From: Vibrio sinaloensis DSM 21326
Lineage (GTDB): Bacteria > Pseudomonadota > Gammaproteobacteria > Enterobacterales > Vibrionaceae
Reading direction: 5' to 3'
Length of the DNA: 64,000 nt
Assembly: GCF_000189275.1 (NCBI RefSeq)
Contig: NZ_AEVT01000093.1
Coordinates: forward strand, 1 to 64,000
The first letter of the stretch is position 1, and every line of letters begins with the position of its first letter. Under the pieces are notes generated by a model. It was not told the origin of the DNA. It worked only from the letters and a program-made list of their open reading frames with translations, and made no database searches. The position numbers and the translations under genes are program-made. Shown here in pieces: positions 17,427 through 27,434 of the stretch.

Positions 17427-17942
17427 ATGGCTGAATTTCGTTTTTGTAAACCATCACAGATGGCCCGCAGCGAATTTGTCTCTCACTTTGGCGATGTGTA
17501 TGAGCATAGCCCGTGGGTCGCTGAATCCGTTTATGACCAAGGCCTAAGCAATACTGATGATGTAATTTCAAACCTTCATCTACGAATGGCAACCGCCTTG
17601 CTTGAGGCAGAAAAACAGCAGCAACTCGACCTTATTAACGCTCACCCAGATTTAGCCGGGCGAGCAGCAATCAACGGCGAACTCACTGCCGCATCCACTG
17701 CGGAACAAGCTGGCGCTGGCATTGACCAATGCTCAGCAGAAGAGTTCGAAAAATTCACCACGTACAACGACAGTTACAAAAGCCGCTTCAACTTTCCCTT
17801 CATCATGGCAGTGAAAGGGGCCAATCGTTACCAAATTCTTGAGTCGTTCGAGAAGCGATTAGGCAATGATAGTGACACTGAGTTTGCTACGGCGATTCAG
17901 GAGATCAACAAGATCGCCCTGTTTCGCTTACGAGATATGTAA
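17427..17942 (+). CDS. uraD: OHCU decarboxylase
   Basis: A 171-residue enzyme decarboxylating 2-oxo-4-hydroxy-4-carboxy-5-ureidoimidazoline stereospecifically to S-allantoin. Recognised by MARSEFVSHFGDVYEHSPWVAE, the LINAHPDLAGRAA active-site block (His-Pro-Asp-Leu) near residues 64-76 and NDSYKSRFNFPFIMAVKG (about 114-131). The start ATG at 17427 follows the puuE stop directly, with AGGAG just inside puuE. UraH supplies the substrate from the opposite strand 1.2 kb away, PuuE takes the product. Confidence 0.93.
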   Translation: MAEFRFCKPSQMARSEFVSHFGDVYEHSPWVAESVYDQGLSNTDDVISNLHLRMATALLEAEKQQQLDLINAHPDLAGRAAINGELTAASTAEQAGAGIDQCSAEEFEKFTTYNDSYKSRFNFPFIMAVKGANRYQILESFEKRLGNDSDTEFATAIQEINKIALFRLRDM

Positions 17943-18063
17943 GTCACGGAGATGGCGACTATTTCGTTCTGATATCGACTGATATCTGCCCGACAAAGGG
18001 CTTAGAGCTCTAGATGAGCATACTCACTCAACCTATTTTTGAATAATTGGAAGGATAAAGGAC

Positions 18064-19050
18064 ATGTCCTTAGACATTGAACAATACATTAATCTTGCTG
18101 ACGACAAACTTGGCGCAGAAGCCATTTATGCCACCGATGACTTTTTCGCTGATAAAAGCCGACTGCTTCGCCGAGAAGCTCCTGAATGGAAAGAGGGTGT
18201 TTATGACGACAATGGCAAATGGATGGACGGCTGGGAAAGTCGCCGTAAGCGTGGTGAAGGTTACGATTACTGCGTCATTCGCTTAGGTCTTGCTGGTACA
18301 ATCGCAGGTGTCGACATTGATACCTCGTTCTTTACGGGTAACTTCCCGCCATCAGCATCAATTGATGCCTGTTATTCCCCAGACGGTGATCCAACCGACT
18401 CAACCGAATGGCAAGAGATTCTGCCATCAATGAGCCTTCAAGGTGACCATCATCATCTAGAGCAAATTGAGTGCGAACAAGTGTTTACTCACTTACGCTT
18501 AAACATTTACCCAGATGGCGGTGTTGCTCGTTTGCGTGTTTATGGTCGCCCAAGTGTTGATTGGGATCGCATAGACTCACAACAAAAAGTTGACCTTGCT
18601 GCGGTTGAAAATGGCGGCCGCGCCTTAGCGTGTAGTGATGAACACTACGGCAACAAATCTAACATTCTTGGTCCAGGTCGCGGTGAGAACATGGGCGATG
18701 GCTGGGAAACCGCTCGTCGTCGTACACCGGGTAACGACTGGGTAATTGTCGCACTTGGTCATGTGGGCAACATTGACCGAGTGGTTGTCGATACCGCGCA
18801 CTTTAAAGGTAACTTCCCCGATAGCTGCTCCATTCAAGCTGCGTATGTTAAAGGTGGAACGGACGATCAAGTTGCGACTCAGAGTCTCTTCTGGCGTGAA
18901 CTATTACCTGCGCAAAAGCTCAAGGCACATGACATTCATGAGTTTAGCTCAGAGGTGAATGATCTTGGCGCTGTGACACACGTTCGCCTCAACATTTTCC
19001 CTGATGGTGGTATCAGCCGTTTGCGTTTGTTTGGCACTAAAGCGAAATAA
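18064..19050 (+). CDS. alc: Allantoicase
   Basis: A 328-residue allantoate amidinohydrolase, giving ureidoglycolate and urea. It has two copies of the discoidin-like allantoicase module (about 12-165 and 185-325), each with the pattern GDGWETxRR / GWESRRKRG followed by VIxLGxxGxIxxVxxDTxxFxGNFPxS and ending [21 protein letters not shown]. Third gene of the operon, 121 bases after uraD; the gap holds a repeated CTGATATC and no gene. Ureidoglycolate is used by AllA next door and urea by urease in this same window. Confidence 0.92.
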   Translation: MSLDIEQYINLADDKLGAEAIYATDDFFADKSRLLRREAPEWKEGVYDDNGKWMDGWESRRKRGEGYDYCVIRLGLAGTIAGVDIDTSFFTGNFPPSASIDACYSPDGDPTDSTEWQEILPSMSLQGDHHHLEQIECEQVFTHLRLNIYPDGGVARLRVYGRPSVDWDRIDSQQKVDLAAVENGGRALACSDEHYGNKSNILGPGRGENMGDGWETARRRTPGNDWVIVALGHVGNIDRVVVDTAHFKGNFPDSCSIQAAYVKGGTDDQVATQSLFWRELLPAQKLKAHDIHEFSSEVNDLGAVTHVRLNIFPDGGISRLRLFGTKAK

Positions 19051-19064
19051 GCGAGGAAAGCAAT

Positions 19065-19628
19065 ATGAGCAATGGAATCCGCCGTTTAACCATCGAACCT
19101 TTGACCAAGCGCGCGTTTGCTGAGTTTGGGGATGTGATTGAAGTGGACAATAGCGACTACTTCATGATCAACAATGGCTCGACTCGTCGTTATCACAAGC
19201 TAGCGAGCACCGATGTGCAAGACCAAGGTGGTGAAGCCATCATCAGTATCTTCCAAGCGACGCCGCTTAGCTATCCGTTAACGATAAAAATGTTAGAGCG
19301 CCATCCGTTAGGATCGCAAGCTTTCGTTCCGTTGCTTGGTCAACCATACCTTATTGTTGTTGCCTCCAAAGGCGATGATCCTTCGCTGGCCTCCTGCCGT
19401 GCTTTCTTAAGCAATGGGCGCCAAGGAGTCAATTACCACAAAGGCGTTTGGCATCACCCAGTATTGGCCCTAACCGAGCAAGATCAGTTTCTCATCGTCG
19501 ACCGCGGCGGAGAGGGCCATAACTGTGACGAAGTTTTTTTTGAGCGTGATCTGGTGTCACTGCATTTGGAAGACTTGCCGGGTAACAACAAGCTGGAAGA
19601 AAAACAGCGCACGGAGCAAGCGCTGTAA
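19065..19628 (+). CDS. allA: Ureidoglycolate lyase
   Basis: A 187-residue cupin-like lyase releasing glyoxylate and the second urea from ureidoglycolate. Family marks: EPLTKRAFAEFGDVIE, MLERHPLGSQAFVPL (metal-site region) at about 85-99, NYHKGVWHHPVLAL at about 124-137, and DRGGEGHNCDE. Fourth gene of the operon, 15 bases after alc. The glyoxylate it makes must be used elsewhere; no glyoxylate carboligase or malate synthase is seen here. Confidence 0.92.
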   Translation: MSNGIRRLTIEPLTKRAFAEFGDVIEVDNSDYFMINNGSTRRYHKLASTDVQDQGGEAIISIFQATPLSYPLTIKMLERHPLGSQAFVPLLGQPYLIVVASKGDDPSLASCRAFLSNGRQGVNYHKGVWHHPVLALTEQDQFLIVDRGGEGHNCDEVFFERDLVSLHLEDLPGNNKLEEKQRTEQAL

Positions 19629-19639
19629 AGGAGTAAATT

Positions 19640-20926
19640 ATGGATCCACATATCACGGAGTGGTTGAATCTAGCGATTCGCTGGGTTCACATGATTGTCG
19701 GCATCGCATGGATTGGTGCTTCATTCTATTTCGTTTGGTTGGAGAACAACCTGAATCGTGTAAACCCCAAGACCGGTCTAGCGGGCGATCTATGGGCGAT
19801 TCACGGTGGCGGTATCTACCACCTAGAAAAGTACAAGTTGGCGCCACCAGAAATGCCAGAACATTTGCACTGGTTTAAATGGGAAGCGTACTTCACTTGG
19901 ATTACCGGCATCTTGTTGTTGGCCGTGGTCTATTACCTCAATGCTGAGATTTATCTCATCGCTCCAGGCTCTGGCATGTCGCCAACGACAGCCATCGCAA
20001 TTGGTATCGCAGCGTTAGTTGCAGGGTGGTTTGTTTACGATTTGCTGTGCGAATCGCCGCTGGGCAAAACTCCGATGCTATTAGGCGCGGTGCTATTCGT
20101 GCTGTTAGTCGGCGCGGCTTATGGGCTGGCTCAGGTTTTCAGTGGTCGCGGTGCTTACATTCACCTTGGTGCAATCATAGGGACCATTATGGTCGGTAAC
20201 GTGTTCCGGGTGATCATGCCAGCACAACGTAATTTGGTTAGTGCCATTGAACAAGGTCGCGAGCCCGATCCGGCATTACCAGCGAAAGGTTTGCTTCGTT
20301 CTCGTCACAACAACTACCTGACCTTGCCAGTGCTGTTCATCATGATCAGTAACCACTTCCCAAGTACTTATGGCTCGGAATACAACTGGGCGATATTGGC
20401 GGGGTTGGCTATCTTCAGCATCTTGGTACGCCATTACTTTAACACTCGTCATGGCAGTCAAAAGTATGCGTGGACGGTCCCTGTTGCAGCGCTTGGTATG
20501 GTGACTCTCGCTTTTGTTACGTCTCCCTACGCGAATAAACCCGCGACTCCAGTGGCGAGCGCGCCTGTTGTGGTAGAAGCACCTGTGCAGTCTGAAGTTG
20601 AACAAGCCGCAGCGCCTGCGACCGAGCATGAGCAAGAGACGACAGCCTCTCAGCCTACCGCTGCTGGTGTCGGCTTTGCGACCATCAATAAAGTGATCCA
20701 AGAGCGTTGTTCAGTGTGTCACTCAGCAACACCGACGCACGCGGCGTTTGCTGCGGCGCCTGCCGGAGTGATTTTGGATACGCCGGAAGAGATTCAGGCA
20801 AATGGTCCGCGCATTGCTCAAACAGTCACAACCAAGTACATGCCATTAGGTAACCTCACCCAAATGACAGAGGATGAGCGAGCTCTCATTGGTGATTGGG
20901 TAGAGAAGGGGTCGCTTATCCAATAA
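19640..20926 (+). CDS. puuD: Urate hydroxylase PuuD, membrane form with cytochrome c domain
   Basis: A 428-residue integral inner membrane urate oxidase producing 5-hydroxyisourate. About eight membrane segments fill residues 10-310, with HMIVGIAWIGASFYFVW (16-32) characteristic. A low-complexity Pro/Ala/Glu linker (about 308-342) joins a C-terminal periplasmic cytochrome c with CSVCH heme site at 357-361 and a probable axial Met in KYMPLGN (401). Electrons from urate therefore go to a respiratory chain rather than directly to oxygen. This PuuD type replaces the soluble uricase UaZ and HpxO. Last gene of the puuE operon, 11 bases after allA. Confidence 0.93.
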   Translation: MDPHITEWLNLAIRWVHMIVGIAWIGASFYFVWLENNLNRVNPKTGLAGDLWAIHGGGIYHLEKYKLAPPEMPEHLHWFKWEAYFTWITGILLLAVVYYLNAEIYLIAPGSGMSPTTAIAIGIAALVAGWFVYDLLCESPLGKTPMLLGAVLFVLLVGAAYGLAQVFSGRGAYIHLGAIIGTIMVGNVFRVIMPAQRNLVSAIEQGREPDPALPAKGLLRSRHNNYLTLPVLFIMISNHFPSTYGSEYNWAILAGLAIFSILVRHYFNTRHGSQKYAWTVPVAALGMVTLAFVTSPYANKPATPVASAPVVVEAPVQSEVEQAAAPATEHEQETTASQPTAAGVGFATINKVIQERCSVCHSATPTHAAFAAAPAGVILDTPEEIQANGPRIAQTVTTKYMPLGNLTQMTEDERALIGDWVEKGSLIQ

Positions 20927-20938
20927 ACCCGCTTGCCT

Positions 20939-21004
20939 CGAGTGAGTCCGGTAACCTGTCATCCAATCGGGCTCACTCGCTCAGCAACCGCTACCTGCAG
21001 GTAG
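20939..21004 (+). repeat. Hairpin and palindrome downstream of puuD
   Basis: A 12-bp stem with one T-G mismatch (20939-20950 with 20968-20979, 17-base loop) and a perfect 14-bp palindrome CTACCTGCAGGTAG (20991-21004) follow the puuD stop, before the terminator at 21018. Neither has its own T-run. They may stabilise the 3' end of the mRNA or be protein sites. Confidence 0.5.
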
Positions 21005-21017
21005 TGTATTTCCCTTT

Positions 21018-21044
21018 CCCCGGTACTCCTGTCCGGGGTTTTTT
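21018..21044 (+). terminator. Terminator of the puuE-puuD operon
   Basis: CCCCGG (21018-21023) pairs with CCGGGG (21033-21038), 9-base loop, then six T. It is 90 bases past the puuD stop and 22 bases before the chemoreceptor start, so the receptor gene needs its own promoter or partial read-through. Confidence 0.82.
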
Positions 21045-21066
21045 ATGCTGTTAAAAGGAGTTTGAA

Positions 21067-22989
21067 GTGATAGCTACCGCTCTCAATATTCGCCATAAGA
21101 CCATTTTGGCTACAGTGACCGCAGTGATTCTTATTATTGTGGTACTGATTAGCATCACGTTAAGCCAAGGGCAAAAAATCATCCTCAATAAAACCTACTC
21201 CCAGCAGATGCCTGCGGCGTTGGGAGAGGTCAGCAATCAAATTCAACTTGAGCTAGAGAAGCCACTTGTTGTCGCGGAGGTGATGTCACAGCTTCAACCT
21301 CTTGCCGAGTTTGATGGTCAAGGCAGCAGGCAAATTCGCGCTCAGCTTGCTTCGATACAACAACAGTTTAATGCTCTAACGGCCTTTTTCGTTACCACGG
21401 TCGACGATAGCTACTATTTGCCAAGTGGTAAGCTCAAGTCTATGTCGAAATCATCACCCGATGACCAATGGTTTTATGCTTTCCTTTATGGTGATAAACA
21501 GGCCGAGTTGTCGATTGATATTGATGAGGCGACTGGCATCGCAACGGTTTTTGTTAATCATGTTGTTATCCGCCAAGGTCAACGAGTAGGGGTGACGGGG
21601 ATAGGTCTGTCGCTTGAAAATTTAGGCAATATGGTCGCTAACTTCTCCCTAGGTGAGTCTGGGCGATTAATGTTGGTCGATAGAAAAGGTGAAGTAAAAG
21701 TCCACCCTAATACCCAGCAGGTTGGCAAGCAGTTGGCGGATATTGGACTTGAAGCCTTGGCGCCTGAGCTGCAAACGTTGTCTGGAACAGCACCTGTTAT
21801 ACATGAATCAAAGCTTAAGGAAACGTCGATGATTGTTGGTTTGATGGCCCTGCCACAACTTGATTGGGTGCTGGTATCTGTTCAACCTACGGCTGAAGTG
21901 CTCACCGAGATTAACCACTTCATCGAAACTATGATTTGGGTCGGTGGCTCTGTTGCATTGTTATTTATCGTTATCAGTGCATACATGACGCATATCTTAC
22001 TTAAACCGCTTTCGACCACTGCACGACTACTGCTCGAAATTGGCAGTGGCGGTGGCGATCTCACTCAACGATTGGATGAAAGTCGGAATGATGAAGTCGG
22101 CAGTATTGCCAAAGGGTACAACCAGTTTGTCGCCTATATGGGCAACGTTTTACAAGAGATAGAAAGAGCACGCCAAGAGTTAGTGACAACCATTCATCAG
22201 ATTGACCAACAAGCGAACGAAATGAAACAGCAGATCCATGGTCAAGAACATAATATTGCTCAGGTGGCGACTGCGGTTCATGAGATGAGTGCCAGCTCTG
22301 AAGAGATCGCCAATAACGCCAACCACACTTCAGACAATGTCCACGAAACCACGTTAGAGGTAAAAAACGGCCTGAATTCAGTAAGTAAAACATACGAGCG
22401 TACTGAAGCAATGAGCCAACAGCTCGCGAAGAGTAACCAGAGTATTGAAAAACTGTCGAATGACATTAGTGCGATAGATAGCGTTCTCGACGTGATCAGT
22501 GGGGTCTCTGAGCAGACCAATTTACTGGCACTAAATGCAGCTATTGAAGCGGCGCGAGCGGGAGAACAAGGTCGTGGTTTTGCGGTAGTTGCCGACGAGG
22601 TAAGATCGCTCGCCTCTCGAACTCAAGAGTCTGCCAGTGAAATTCGTACTATCATCGAAAACTTACAAGGGCTCAGTAACACAGTCGTTAGCGAAGTCAG
22701 TCAGAGCCACAAAATTGGTAGCGAATGCCTCGCAGCAGCCCAAGAGTCTGAACACCACCTTGCCTCTATCAGCAATATTGTTGAGGAGATCAATCAACTC
22801 AGTGCACAGACTGCCACTGCAACAGGCCAACAGTCTCAGGTGATTAACGATATTGCACCGCACGTTGAAAGTATTGCCGATGTCGCAAAAAGCAATACAG
22901 AGATGGTTACGCAAACCTCAAAACATTGCGTTAGTTTGAAGAGCAATGCGGACTCTCTTAGTGAGCTAGTGGCTAAGTTTCGGTTTTAG
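21067..22989 (+). CDS. Methyl-accepting chemotaxis protein with periplasmic Cache-like sensor
   Basis: A 640-residue chemoreceptor. TM1 at about 13-33, a large periplasmic domain (about 35-285) that fits a double-Cache fold ([50 protein letters not shown], then [17 protein letters not shown]), TM2 at about 290-312, HAMP to about 365, and the cytoplasmic signalling tip [35 protein letters not shown]. The GTG start is preceded by AGGAG. It lies between puuD and urtA, so its ligand may be a purine, urate, allantoin or urea. Purine-sensing dCache receptors are known (McpH of P. putida); ligand here is inferred. Confidence 0.87.
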   Translation: MIATALNIRHKTILATVTAVILIIVVLISITLSQGQKIILNKTYSQQMPAALGEVSNQIQLELEKPLVVAEVMSQLQPLAEFDGQGSRQIRAQLASIQQQFNALTAFFVTTVDDSYYLPSGKLKSMSKSSPDDQWFYAFLYGDKQAELSIDIDEATGIATVFVNHVVIRQGQRVGVTGIGLSLENLGNMVANFSLGESGRLMLVDRKGEVKVHPNTQQVGKQLADIGLEALAPELQTLSGTAPVIHESKLKETSMIVGLMALPQLDWVLVSVQPTAEVLTEINHFIETMIWVGGSVALLFIVISAYMTHILLKPLSTTARLLLEIGSGGGDLTQRLDESRNDEVGSIAKGYNQFVAYMGNVLQEIERARQELVTTIHQIDQQANEMKQQIHGQEHNIAQVATAVHEMSASSEEIANNANHTSDNVHETTLEVKNGLNSVSKTYERTEAMSQQLAKSNQSIEKLSNDISAIDSVLDVISGVSEQTNLLALNAAIEAARAGEQGRGFAVVADEVRSLASRTQESASEIRTIIENLQGLSNTVVSEVSQSHKIGSECLAAAQESEHHLASISNIVEEINQLSAQTATATGQQSQVINDIAPHVESIADVAKSNTEMVTQTSKHCVSLKSNADSLSELVAKFRF

Positions 22990-23224
22990 TCGAGATTATT
23001 ATTCGAGTCATCTCTCCAAATTGGTGAAATAGAATATGTAATTGCACTAGTATGCAGCGATACGCTCGCGCTTTGTTGCACCAATATAACAAGGTCAAAT
23101 ATTAATCTTTTCATTATCAATGACTTGTGTGTTTTCAATGTAATCGGATAAATTGGCATCGATTTTGGATTTGTCTCCTTAGGTAAAAATAATTGAATAA
23201 CAATTCACTATAAGGAGATATCCA
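22990..23224. other. Intergenic region before urtA
   Basis: 235 bases with the presumed urt-ure promoter. I see no TTGTATACAA box, no sigma-54 type GG-N10-GC element and no terminator for the chemoreceptor gene. A strong AAGGAGATAT ribosome site precedes urtA. Confidence 0.5.
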
Positions 23225-24508
23225 ATGAACACGAAGTTCAAACTTAAGCTTGCAGCAGTCGGTACCGCATTAGCCTGTATGTCAGGAATAGCGAGCGCCG
23301 CCGACACTATTAAAGTTGGCGTTTTGCACTCGCTTTCCGGCACCATGGCGATCAGTGAAACCACATTGAAGGACACGGTTCTGATGCTGGTGGAAGAGCA
23401 AAATAAGAAAGGTGGGCTACTCGGTAAAAAGCTTGAGGCCGTAGTGGTCGACCCTGCGTCAAACTGGCCGCTGTTTGCAGAAAAAGCTCGCGAGTTGATT
23501 GAAAAAGAGCAAGTCGATGTGGTGTTCGGTGGCTGGACATCCGTATCGCGAAAATCCATGTTGCCGGTATTCGAAGAACTCAACAGCCTACTTTTCTACC
23601 CTGTTCAGTATGAAGGTGAAGAGTCGTCGAAGAATGTGTTCTACACTGGCGCTGCGCCAAACCAACAAGCGATTCCCGCGGTCGATTACCTAATGAATGA
23701 ACTTGACGTTGAGCGCTGGGTGCTGGCCGGTACTGACTATGTGTATCCACGTACGACCAATAAAATCTTAGAGTCTTACCTCAAGAGTAAAGGGGTGAGC
23801 GAAAAAGACATCATGATCAACTACACACCATTTGGTCATTCAGACTGGCAGTCGATCGTTTCTGACATTAAGAAGTTTGGCGCTGAAGGCAAGAAGACTG
23901 CTGTGGTCTCGACCATTAATGGTGATGCCAACGTCCCTTTCTATAAAGAGCTTGGCGCTCAAGGTATCTCTTCAGAAGATATCCCAGTTGTGGCTTTCTC
24001 TGTTGGCGAAGAAGAGTTGTCTGGCATGGACACCTCTCCGCTTGTCGGCCACTTAGCGGCATGGAACTACTTCATGAGCGTCGATACGGAGAAGAACGAT
24101 GAGTTCGTCGAGACGTGGCAGAAGTTTATTGCCAGCGAAAAGCGTGTGACCAACGATCCTATGGAAGCGCACTACATCGGCTTTAACATGTGGGCGCAAG
24201 CGGTCACCAATGCAGGAACGACAGATCCTGAAGCTGTGCAAGATGCGTTGATTGGCGTGTCTGTACCAAACTTGTCAGGCGGTTACTCAACTATGCTACC
24301 TAACCACCATATCACTAAGCCTGTGTTAATCGGGGAAATCCAAGATGATGGTCAGTTCGATATTGTTTGGGAAACGACGGGCCTTGTAGCAGGCGATGCT
24401 TGGTCAGAATATCTCCCTGAATCGGCGAAACTCTTCTCTAGCTGGTCGAAGCCGTTTTCTTGCGGTGCGTTTAACGTTGAAACCAAGAAATGTTCAGGGA
24501 CCAATTAA
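23225..24508 (+). CDS. urtA: Urea ABC transporter, substrate-binding protein
   Basis: A 427-residue periplasmic binding protein, signal peptide cleaved about residue 25 (IASA-ADTIKVG). The mature protein begins IKVGVLHSLSGTMAISETTLKDTVLMLV, typical of the urea/short-amide branch of the Leu/Ile/Val binding family, with GGWTSVSRKSMLPVFEE and FYPVQYEGEESSKNVFYTGA following. It delivers urea at low concentration to UrtBC. First gene of a nine-kb run that continues through the urease genes. Confidence 0.94.
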   Translation: MNTKFKLKLAAVGTALACMSGIASAADTIKVGVLHSLSGTMAISETTLKDTVLMLVEEQNKKGGLLGKKLEAVVVDPASNWPLFAEKARELIEKEQVDVVFGGWTSVSRKSMLPVFEELNSLLFYPVQYEGEESSKNVFYTGAAPNQQAIPAVDYLMNELDVERWVLAGTDYVYPRTTNKILESYLKSKGVSEKDIMINYTPFGHSDWQSIVSDIKKFGAEGKKTAVVSTINGDANVPFYKELGAQGISSEDIPVVAFSVGEEELSGMDTSPLVGHLAAWNYFMSVDTEKNDEFVETWQKFIASEKRVTNDPMEAHYIGFNMWAQAVTNAGTTDPEAVQDALIGVSVPNLSGGYSTMLPNHHITKPVLIGEIQDDGQFDIVWETTGLVAGDAWSEYLPESAKLFSSWSKPFSCGAFNVETKKCSGTN

Positions 24509-24605
24509 GACTCTCCCCCCCATTAAATGACCTGAAAAGTTGGCGCTGCATGTGGTAACGCAGCGCATTTTTACTGCCATAAATTCTAACGCAAGGATGC
24601 ATCTC

Positions 24606-26231
24606 ATGACGACCGTATTACGGATGCTCTGTGTGCTCGTTTTTGTGCTTATTGGATTAACGACTGCGTCGGCTGAGAACGTTAAACCACTGACTCAAGA
24701 CTCTTTTTTTCAGACGTTGACTGGAAAGAACACACACGAAAAACAGCAAGCGGTTAGCTGGCTTGCCTCAAACTATTCTCATGACACAGCCAAGCCCATT
24801 CTAGAGGCATGGCTGAATGGACAGCTCTACTACCTTAAAGATCGCAAACACGCTCAGCACGAGCAGCTATTTATTATTGAGAGTGTTCAAACAGGGGCGC
24901 AGGCGAGACAGGCTTGGAATAACGATCCTCTGATCATTGAAAGTAAGCGGAAGTTTAAAAAAATAAAAGTGAACAATAAACTTCGTGCTTACCTTCGTAT
25001 TGAAATTGCATCACTTGGTCTTAACAGCGTGGATCCAGAGGTTCGCAAGCAGTCAATCAAAGCGCTAACTGGTAACCCTGAAGCCATAGATAAGCTCAGC
25101 GCATTACAACAAAGTGAAACTAACGCAGAGGCCGTTGCTATGTTGGCGTTCGCCATTGCGGTTGATGCGGCGCTTGACCCCAAGGCCTCCAATCGCATTG
25201 ATGCTGTCGAGTCTATCTCTCAATCCAATCAACCCATTGTTCTTAAGACTCTTAACACGATCTTGGCACAAGAGACTGACCCACAACTCATTGCGGCCGC
25301 AGAGCGTGGTTTACAAGATTACCAGCAAAGCCAGCGACTCTACGCAGGTGTCGAGACGTTGTTTTTTGGGCTAAGTCTTGGCTCTGTATTGGTACTGGCG
25401 GGAATCGGCTTAGCGATTACTTTTGGGGTCATGGGCGTGATCAACATGGCGCATGGTGAGTTGATAATGCTTGGAGCTTATACCACCTATGTGATGCAGC
25501 AACTTCTGCCGGCTCATACCGGTGTGGCACTGATCTTGTCGATTCCTATGGCATTCCTGGTGTCAGGATTGGTTGGCATCTTGATTGAGCGCAGCGTGAT
25601 TCGCCATCTGTATGGGCGACCTCTTGAAACGTTACTGGCAACCTTCGGCATCAGTTTGATTCTCCAACAGGCCGTTCGCTCTATCTTCTCTCCGTTAAAC
25701 CGTTCGGTAAGTACACCAGATTGGATGGCCGGCGCGCTAGAAATCAACCCCATGTTGTCGCTGACATACAACCGCCTCTACATCATCTTGTTTTGTGCCA
25801 TGGTGTTTATGGCTTTAGTGATGATCTTGAAGAAAACCCCCCTCGGATTACAGGTTCGTGCTGTTTCACAAAACCGCCCGATGGCAAGAGCTATGGGGAT
25901 TCGTTCTGAGCGTGTCGACGCAATGACATTTGGTTTAGGTGCGGGTGTGGCAGGAGTGGCAGGTGTGGCGCTGTCTCAGTTGACCAACGTTGGGCCAAAT
26001 ATGGGCCAAGCCTACATTATCGATTCCTTTATGGTGGTGGTGTTTGGTGGCGTAGGCAACCTTTGGGGAACGCTGGTCGCTGGTTTAGGTTTGGGACTGT
26101 TTAATAAGATCTTAGAGCCATGGGCCGGAGCGGTGCTGGCTAAGATTCTGGTGCTGGTGTTTATCATCTTATTTATTCAGAAGCGACCAAGAGGATTGTT
26201 TCCTCAACGTGGTCGCGCAGCTGAGAGTTAA
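24606..26231 (+). CDS. urtB: Urea ABC transporter, permease UrtB
   Basis: A 541-residue membrane permease. Signal-like hydrophobic start, then a periplasmic HEAT-like stretch of about 220 residues (usual for proteobacterial UrtB), and the LivH-like permease domain from about 250 with GIGLAITFGVMGVINMAHGELIMLGAYTTYV and GVGNLWGTLVAGLGLG. I place the start at the ATG at 24606 (AAGG 9 bases upstream); the frame is open from 24540 without a ribosome site. Confidence 0.9.
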   Translation: MTTVLRMLCVLVFVLIGLTTASAENVKPLTQDSFFQTLTGKNTHEKQQAVSWLASNYSHDTAKPILEAWLNGQLYYLKDRKHAQHEQLFIIESVQTGAQARQAWNNDPLIIESKRKFKKIKVNNKLRAYLRIEIASLGLNSVDPEVRKQSIKALTGNPEAIDKLSALQQSETNAEAVAMLAFAIAVDAALDPKASNRIDAVESISQSNQPIVLKTLNTILAQETDPQLIAAAERGLQDYQQSQRLYAGVETLFFGLSLGSVLVLAGIGLAITFGVMGVINMAHGELIMLGAYTTYVMQQLLPAHTGVALILSIPMAFLVSGLVGILIERSVIRHLYGRPLETLLATFGISLILQQAVRSIFSPLNRSVSTPDWMAGALEINPMLSLTYNRLYIILFCAMVFMALVMILKKTPLGLQVRAVSQNRPMARAMGIRSERVDAMTFGLGAGVAGVAGVALSQLTNVGPNMGQAYIIDSFMVVVFGGVGNLWGTLVAGLGLGLFNKILEPWAGAVLAKILVLVFIILFIQKRPRGLFPQRGRAAES

Positions 26232-26240
26232 GGAGGCGTT

Positions 26241-27434
26241 ATGACCAATCAAACACACACGAAACCCTCACGCTCTTTTGTCCTTTCTGCACTGCAAGGC
26301 GATAAGGGCGGTCAGATGACAATATTGGCTATCTTGGCAGCGGTGATCTTAATTCCGGCGGCGAATATGATGTTGTCCGCTTCGCACCCGCTTCACGTCG
26401 AAACCTTTACGATTTCATTGCTGGGTAAATACCTTAGTTATGCGATGTTAGCGCTCGCCGTCGATCTCGTATGGGGCTATTTGGGTATTCTCAGTTTAGG
26501 CCATGGCGCTTTCTTTGCACTTGGCGGCTACGCGATGGGTATGTATTTAATGCGTCAAATCGGTGATCGCGGTGTCTATGGCAATCCTATCCTACCTGAT
26601 TTTATGGTGTTCCTAAACTGGCAAGAACTGCCTTGGTTTTGGCATGGCTTCGACCAGTTCTGGTTTGCGGCTCTGATGGTGGTGCTGGTACCCGGCGCAA
26701 TGGCGTATGTATTCGGCTATTTGGCGTTTCGCTCTCGGGTCTCTGGGGTCTATCTCTCCATCATCACTCAAGCTCTCACCTATGCACTGATGTTGGCGTT
26801 TTTCCGCAATGAAATGGGTTTTGGCGGCAACAATGGCTTAACCGATTTTAAAGACATTCTGGGCTTTAGTTTGCAGCAAGACAGTACTCGAATCGCACTG
26901 TTTATTGCGACTGGTATTGCCCTTATCGTCAGCTATTTGGTCTGTCGCAGCGTCGTGTCGAGCCGTCTTGGTCGCGTGTCGGTTGCGATTCGTGATTCCG
27001 AATCGCGCACACGCTTTATGGGTTACGACGTCGATGGCATCAAACTTTGGGTGTTCGTTCTTTCTGCGGTGATCGCCGGAATAGCCGGCGCGCTGTACGT
27101 GCCGCAAGTTGGCATTATTAACCCTGGTGAATTTGCTCCGCTCAATTCGATAGAGGTGGTGGTCTGGGTCGCCCTAGGCGGTCGTGCGACCTTGTTTGGT
27201 GCGATTGTTGGCGCCTTAGTGATCAACTATGCCAAAAGCTGGTTCACGGTAGAGTTTCCAGAAGTGTGGCTGTTTGCCCTCGGAGGTTTGTTCGTCCTTT
27301 CAACGCTCTACTTCCCGAAAGGCTTAATCGGCTTTGTCAGTGATAAGTGGCATGTAGTCGTCAATAGAAACCGCGGGCATAACGCCGCTGAGTTGAACAC
27401 TGACGAAGAGAAAAGCAAGGAGGCCTTGGTATGA
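26241..27434 (+). CDS. urtC: Urea ABC transporter, permease UrtC
   Basis: A 397-residue LivM-like permease, about ten membrane segments, with YLGILSLGHGAFFALGGYAMGMYLMRQIG (about 75-103) and VAIRDSESRTRFMGYDVDG plus GGRATLFGAIVGALVINYAKSWF, patterns of UrtC. Starts 10 bases after urtB and its end overlaps the start of urtD by four bases. Forms the transmembrane channel with UrtB. Confidence 0.93.
   Translation: MTNQTHTKPSRSFVLSALQGDKGGQMTILAILAAVILIPAANMMLSASHPLHVETFTISLLGKYLSYAMLALAVDLVWGYLGILSLGHGAFFALGGYAMGMYLMRQIGDRGVYGNPILPDFMVFLNWQELPWFWHGFDQFWFAALMVVLVPGAMAYVFGYLAFRSRVSGVYLSIITQALTYALMLAFFRNEMGFGGNNGLTDFKDILGFSLQQDSTRIALFIATGIALIVSYLVCRSVVSSRLGRVSVAIRDSESRTRFMGYDVDGIKLWVFVLSAVIAGIAGALYVPQVGIINPGEFAPLNSIEVVVWVALGGRATLFGAIVGALVINYAKSWFTVEFPEVWLFALGGLFVLSTLYFPKGLIGFVSDKWHVVVNRNRGHNAAELNTDEEKSKEALV

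Noticed and set aside
22990..23224. Sigma-54 (NtrC) promoter of urtA
   Set aside because: TGGCATCGATTTTGG resembles half of it but the conserved GC at the -12 position is missing.
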